A stretch of DNA of 64,000 nucleotides. Origin: JBBATK01 sp044224515 (GTDB lineage: Bacteria; Bacteroidota; Ignavibacteria; Kapaibacteriales; NICIL-2). Within the stretch, counting starts at the first letter, position 1, and the number at the start of each line of letters is the position of its first letter. Positions 60,696 through 64,000 of the stretch are shown here, piece after piece. The translations under genes were made by a program, and so were the position numbers. The DNA lies in the NCBI GenBank assembly GCA_044224515.1, contig JBGAKH010000007.1, positions 156,858 through 220,857 on the forward strand. The letters are read 5' to 3'. Below the pieces are notes generated by a model. It worked only from the letters and a program-made list of their open reading frames with translations. It had not been told where the DNA came from and did no database searches.

Positions 60696-63600
60696 ATGCA
60701 ACGTATACGTACATGGTCTAGAGTTCGCGGAGTTCTGCTTGGTTTGGCAGTCTTTGCGTGCTTTTTGTCGGTCGGAGGTAACGTCCACGCGCAGCTCGCG
60801 AACTTGAGTTGTAATCAAACTTGGTACTATACTTCATATGGTATCTCATCATTCACTTTTAATGGTACTACCGTTAACTCCGGTGTGGATTGGCCGAGTA
60901 TTGCCGCAACTGTCGGTACTGGAAACACGAATATGTCGCAGACATTCAGTGTTATCCCAGGTCAGACCGTTTCGTATTCAATAGTTTCCCAGCTCACATA
61001 CTACAATCAGTTTGGATTGTACATCGACTGGAACAACAATGGTACCTTTGAGTCAACTGAGTATATCACCAACCAAGTTGGTTATTACTCGAATGCATAC
61101 TCAAGCTCTTTTACAGTTCCAACAAATGTCACTCCTGGTCCGAAGCGTATGCGAGTTGACTGGGATTACTACTACGCATGGGCGTACTATGGAACCTGGA
61201 GTCCTTGCCAATCGTATGCAGCCGGTTATACACAGTATTATGGTGATTGTGAAGACTATCTTTTGAATGTTGGCTACCAGAATGATGCCGCATTGACTAG
61301 CGTGTCAACCTCGACAGCTCCTCCGTTTGCTGCCGGGTTAAATAACATCACAGCAACCATTACCAACAATGGTGTAAACGCGATCAACAACTTCACCGTG
61401 AACTACACCATTACACCCTCAACGGGTTCTCCGATAACGGGTTCGGTTACTTCAACAACAACACTGGCAAATGGTGCATCTACAACTATCGTACTCGTCA
61501 ACGGTTACAACTTCCCGGCTGTAGGCAGTGCAGCTGTAGCTGCTTCCATCGGCACAGTGAACTCAACAACAGACGGAAATTCTACGAATAACAACGCATC
61601 CGGCTTGTTCGGAGCAGGTCTTAATGGTACGTATACCGTTGGTGGCAGTAGCCCAGACTTTACAAGTATCGGCCAAGCCGCTTCGCAGTTGACAGCCGGT
61701 GGAACAATCGGTCCAGTGACCTTTAATATTCGACCTGGTACATATACCGAAAACGTCTATATCGCAAACATCCCTGGAAGTTCATCTTCCAAGCCCATTG
61801 TATTCCAATCGGAGAATGGGAACAAGAATACCGTAGTGCTTCAGTACTCCTGTACTTCGGGAGCGGCAATTACTGGAACGACATCCGTTGGTTTAGTTCC
61901 CACAGTACGTTTGAATAATGCCGACTACATTACATTTAAGAACTTCACCATTGCTGCTATCAATACTACAGCTGGCCTTGGTCTTGGTATCGAGATGATT
62001 GGCGCAACGGGTGGTAGCTCAGGCTGTGATAACTTGACCTTCGACAATATGGTATTCAATGGTGTGAGCTCAACCAGCGGCTCGCTTGGCGATGTGTTCT
62101 TACTCTCAGCTAATAGTGGCTACCATCAAGGTTTGACAGTCAACAACTGTACTTTCAATAATGCTGCTATTCCTCTGTATATCGACTATACCAGCACGAA
62201 CTACGTTCCAGGAGTGAAGGTTACAGGAAACACATTTAACAATTTCGGCTACTACGCAACACGTCTGGCTGGGACTCTCGACGCAGCAGTCAACGGCAAT
62301 ACCTGGAGCAGTACTAGCACGAGTCTTGGAGCAGGCATCATATTCGTAAATCATAACGGTAACTTCAACTTCCGTAAGAACCGCCTCAATATGGTTTCAA
62401 ACGGTGGTGTCTCGGCAGTAACATCAGGTTCACGTACAACAACCGGTCAAGCCATTTTTGCGAACAACTTTGTACGCGTTAGTGGTAGCAATGCAATTGG
62501 TATCAACTGTTCTGGTACGTCGAACGTTGGTATCTTCCATAACACGGTGTACAACACCACTGCGGGTGCAGCGTTTAACTCCGTTACTGCGACCACCAAT
62601 TCTGTGACGAACAACATTTTCCTGAACGCAGGAAGTGGTCGTGCGTTCATTGGTGTTTCCGGCGTAACGTCAAACTACAATGACTTCTGGGCTGCAACCA
62701 CTAACTTCATGAGCTGGAATGGTACTGTTTACTCAACCCTACCAAGCTTCCGTTCAGCATCTGCTCAAGATGCAAACAGCGCGAATGTCAATCCGACCTT
62801 GGTTGACGCAGTAAACAATGATCTTTCTTTGACTTTAGTAGATCCGAATCTTTATGGTGTTGGTTCAACATCGAATGGCACCTACAATTCAGGTCTACGT
62901 AATGTTATTACCGACGACATTTTTGGGAACAATCGTTCCACGCGCTCAGAAATTTTCATGGGTGCTCACCAACTTGTTCCGGTGATCAGCTTCAATCCCG
63001 CTCCGCCGGCAACTATCACAGGCTGTGCTAACCAGACCCTCACGATCAGCGCTAATGCTGTTGTGACTTTTGGTGCTCAACTCAGCTATAGCTGGCAACG
63101 AAATGGAGCTCCACTTCTTGATGGTGTAAATGGTGTGTCAGGTTCAAATACCAACACCTTGACTATCACCAACGCTCAGCCCTCACTCAACGGTGGTGAC
63201 TATGTTCTCCGCGTAACTGCTACCGGTGGTGCTGATCCTCTGGTTTCCAACATCATTGCCGTTACTGTAAACGCTCCGATTGAAATCAACCAACAACCTT
63301 CGGCCCGTATCATCTGCCAAGGCAGCGAAACCTCAATGGCAGTCGTAGCAAGCGGTACCATCCTGGGTTACCAATGGCAAAAAGATGGTGTGAACATCGC
63401 AGGTGCTACAGGTCCGATTCTTGTTATCAACAATGCAGGCTTCCAACAATCAGGTCGCTACCGTGTGGTCATGACTGGAACATGCGGTACGACTACCGTT
63501 GCTTCTAATGATGCAGCTGTAGTTGTTGCTTCAAACACGCTCATCGGAACCAACCCGGATGTAACCGGCGCTGCAGTAGGTTCCACCGGTTATTTGTCAG

Positions 63601-64000
63601 TTGAAGTAAACGCTACCGCTAAGCCGAATGGCTATAGCCCGAGCTTCCAATGGTACCATGGCGCAACCAAGATGGTTGACGATGGTCGTGTTAGCGGTGT
63701 AACCACCAGCCAACTTACCATTCGCAACATGCAAACAGCAGATATCACCAAGGATTACTACTGTGTTGTTACCGGTATCTGTGGTTCACAGAGCTCAGCA
63801 CAAGGTGGTTTCTATGTATCACAGATCTCGATTCAAAACCAACCTTCGAGCCAAGAAGTATGTAGCTCAAGTGATGCAAGCTTGATGGTCAGTGCTAGCT
63901 CCAACATCCCGAATGTGGTGTATAGCTATCAGTGGAAGAAGAACGGAACGAATATTTCGAACTCAAGCATGTATCAAGGTGCAACAACCAATGTCTTGAC
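60696..64000 (+). CDS. giant surface protein, paralogue 2 (partial, 3' end outside window)
   Basis: Open from ATG 60696 to the window edge (1,101 codons) without a stop, preceded by AGAGGG Shine-Dalgarno. Signal peptide (LLGLAVFACFLSVGGNVHAQ); GEVED-like domain (~30-200: IDWNNNGTFESTEYIT, TPGPKRMRV, GDCEDYLLNVGY); CARDB-like (~205-320); beta-helix (~325-770); Ig-like repeats reaching the edge (YSWQRNGAPLLDG, YQWQKDGVNIAGA, FQWYHGATKMVDDG, YQWKKNGTNISNS). The organisation is the same as paralogue 1 in exact register. The N-terminal GEVED domain is the most divergent part, so the two may display different tips on a shared scaffold. The T9SS domain is expected beyond the window. Confidence 0.9.
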   Translation, partial: MQRIRTWSRVRGVLLGLAVFACFLSVGGNVHAQLANLSCNQTWYYTSYGISSFTFNGTTVNSGVDWPSIAATVGTGNTNMSQTFSVIPGQTVSYSIVSQLTYYNQFGLYIDWNNNGTFESTEYITNQVGYYSNAYSSSFTVPTNVTPGPKRMRVDWDYYYAWAYYGTWSPCQSYAAGYTQYYGDCEDYLLNVGYQNDAALTSVSTSTAPPFAAGLNNITATITNNGVNAINNFTVNYTITPSTGSPITGSVTSTTTLANGASTTIVLVNGYNFPAVGSAAVAASIGTVNSTTDGNSTNNNASGLFGAGLNGTYTVGGSSPDFTSIGQAASQLTAGGTIGPVTFNIRPGTYTENVYIANIPGSSSSKPIVFQSENGNKNTVVLQYSCTSGAAITGTTSVGLVPTVRLNNADYITFKNFTIAAINTTAGLGLGIEMIGATGGSSGCDNLTFDNMVFNGVSSTSGSLGDVFLLSANSGYHQGLTVNNCTFNNAAIPLYIDYTSTNYVPGVKVTGNTFNNFGYYATRLAGTLDAAVNGNTWSSTSTSLGAGIIFVNHNGNFNFRKNRLNMVSNGGVSAVTSGSRTTTGQAIFANNFVRVSGSNAIGINCSGTSNVGIFHNTVYNTTAGAAFNSVTATTNSVTNNIFLNAGSGRAFIGVSGVTSNYNDFWAATTNFMSWNGTVYSTLPSFRSASAQDANSANVNPTLVDAVNNDLSLTLVDPNLYGVGSTSNGTYNSGLRNVITDDIFGNNRSTRSEIFMGAHQLVPVISFNPAPPATITGCANQTLTISANAVVTFGAQLSYSWQRNGAPLLDGVNGVSGSNTNTLTITNAQPSLNGGDYVLRVTATGGADPLVSNIIAVTVNAPIEINQQPSARIICQGSETSMAVVASGTILGYQWQKDGVNIAGATGPILVINNAGFQQSGRYRVVMTGTCGTTTVASNDAAVVVASNTLIGTNPDVTGAAVGSTGYLSVEVNATAKPNGYSPSFQWYHGATKMVDDGRVSGVTTSQLTIRNMQTADITKDYYCVVTGICGSQSSAQGGFYVSQISIQNQPSSQEVCSSSDASLMVSASSNIPNVVYSYQWKKNGTNISNSSMYQGATTNVL

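Overview
The window comes from a Gram-negative bacterium of the Bacteroidota/Chlorobi (FCB) group. The evidence is a CarboxypepD_reg-type TonB receptor, several secreted proteins with type IX secretion (T9SS) C-terminal sorting domains, lipid A synthesis (lpxB), OmpA-like and beta-barrel proteins, and a B12-dependent ribonucleotide reductase. G+C is near one half by eye. An Ignavibacteria/Kapabacteria-like lineage is my best guess; the sequence alone does not prove it. I see no rRNA, CRISPR array, insertion sequence or prophage. There is one tRNA (Lys, CTT).

Layout. 1-5.6 kb: tail of an unknown protein, an S9 peptidase, then a ppk-ppx polyphosphate pair. 5.8-13.1 kb: a TonB-dependent receptor and a T9SS surface protein built from an internal duplication. 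13.4-19.6 kb: a PlsC-GNAT fusion and nrdJ, separated by about 630 nt of unexplained leader. 20.6-26.6 kb: a small Cys-rich exported protein, a single-TM periplasmic protein with GldM-like topology, and two outer-membrane proteins that end at a strong terminator; this is the best candidate for an undescribed envelope machine. 26.8-32.7 kb: VWA-OmpA protein, acylphosphatase, SDR, patatin-BamA fusion and SixA-like phosphatase. 32.9-35.9 kb: hsp20 and dnaK. 36-41.3 kb: lipocalin, GT10 fucosyltransferase, aconitase (minus) and tRNA-Lys (minus).

41.5-43.2 kb: lpxB overlaps a DUF374 acyltransferase. 43.6-53 kb is mostly minus strand: a lipoprotein, an ASST-like T9SS protein, DoxX, AHSA1 and ArsR (with two tandem palindromic operators), a large thioredoxin-fold protein, OsmC, a TIGR03067-like secreted protein and a carboxylesterase. 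Short 9- and 10-bp tandem repeats sit in three intergenic gaps here. 53.1-55.2 kb: the B12-binding and GTPase half of an IcmF-like mutase, without the mutase domain, and an NlpC/P60 lipoprotein. 55.9-64 kb: two collinear giant surface-protein genes (GEVED, CARDB, beta-helix and Ig-like domains) in exact 4,780-bp register. The first is broken by about six 1-2-nt deletions near its C-terminus, and the second runs off the window.

Common themes are cell-envelope construction and surface display, stress (hsp20, dnaK, OsmC, polyphosphate) and cobalamin dependence (NrdJ, IcmF-like). TGACA/TGTCA inverted repeats occur upstream of both hsp20 and aconitase and suggest a shared regulator.
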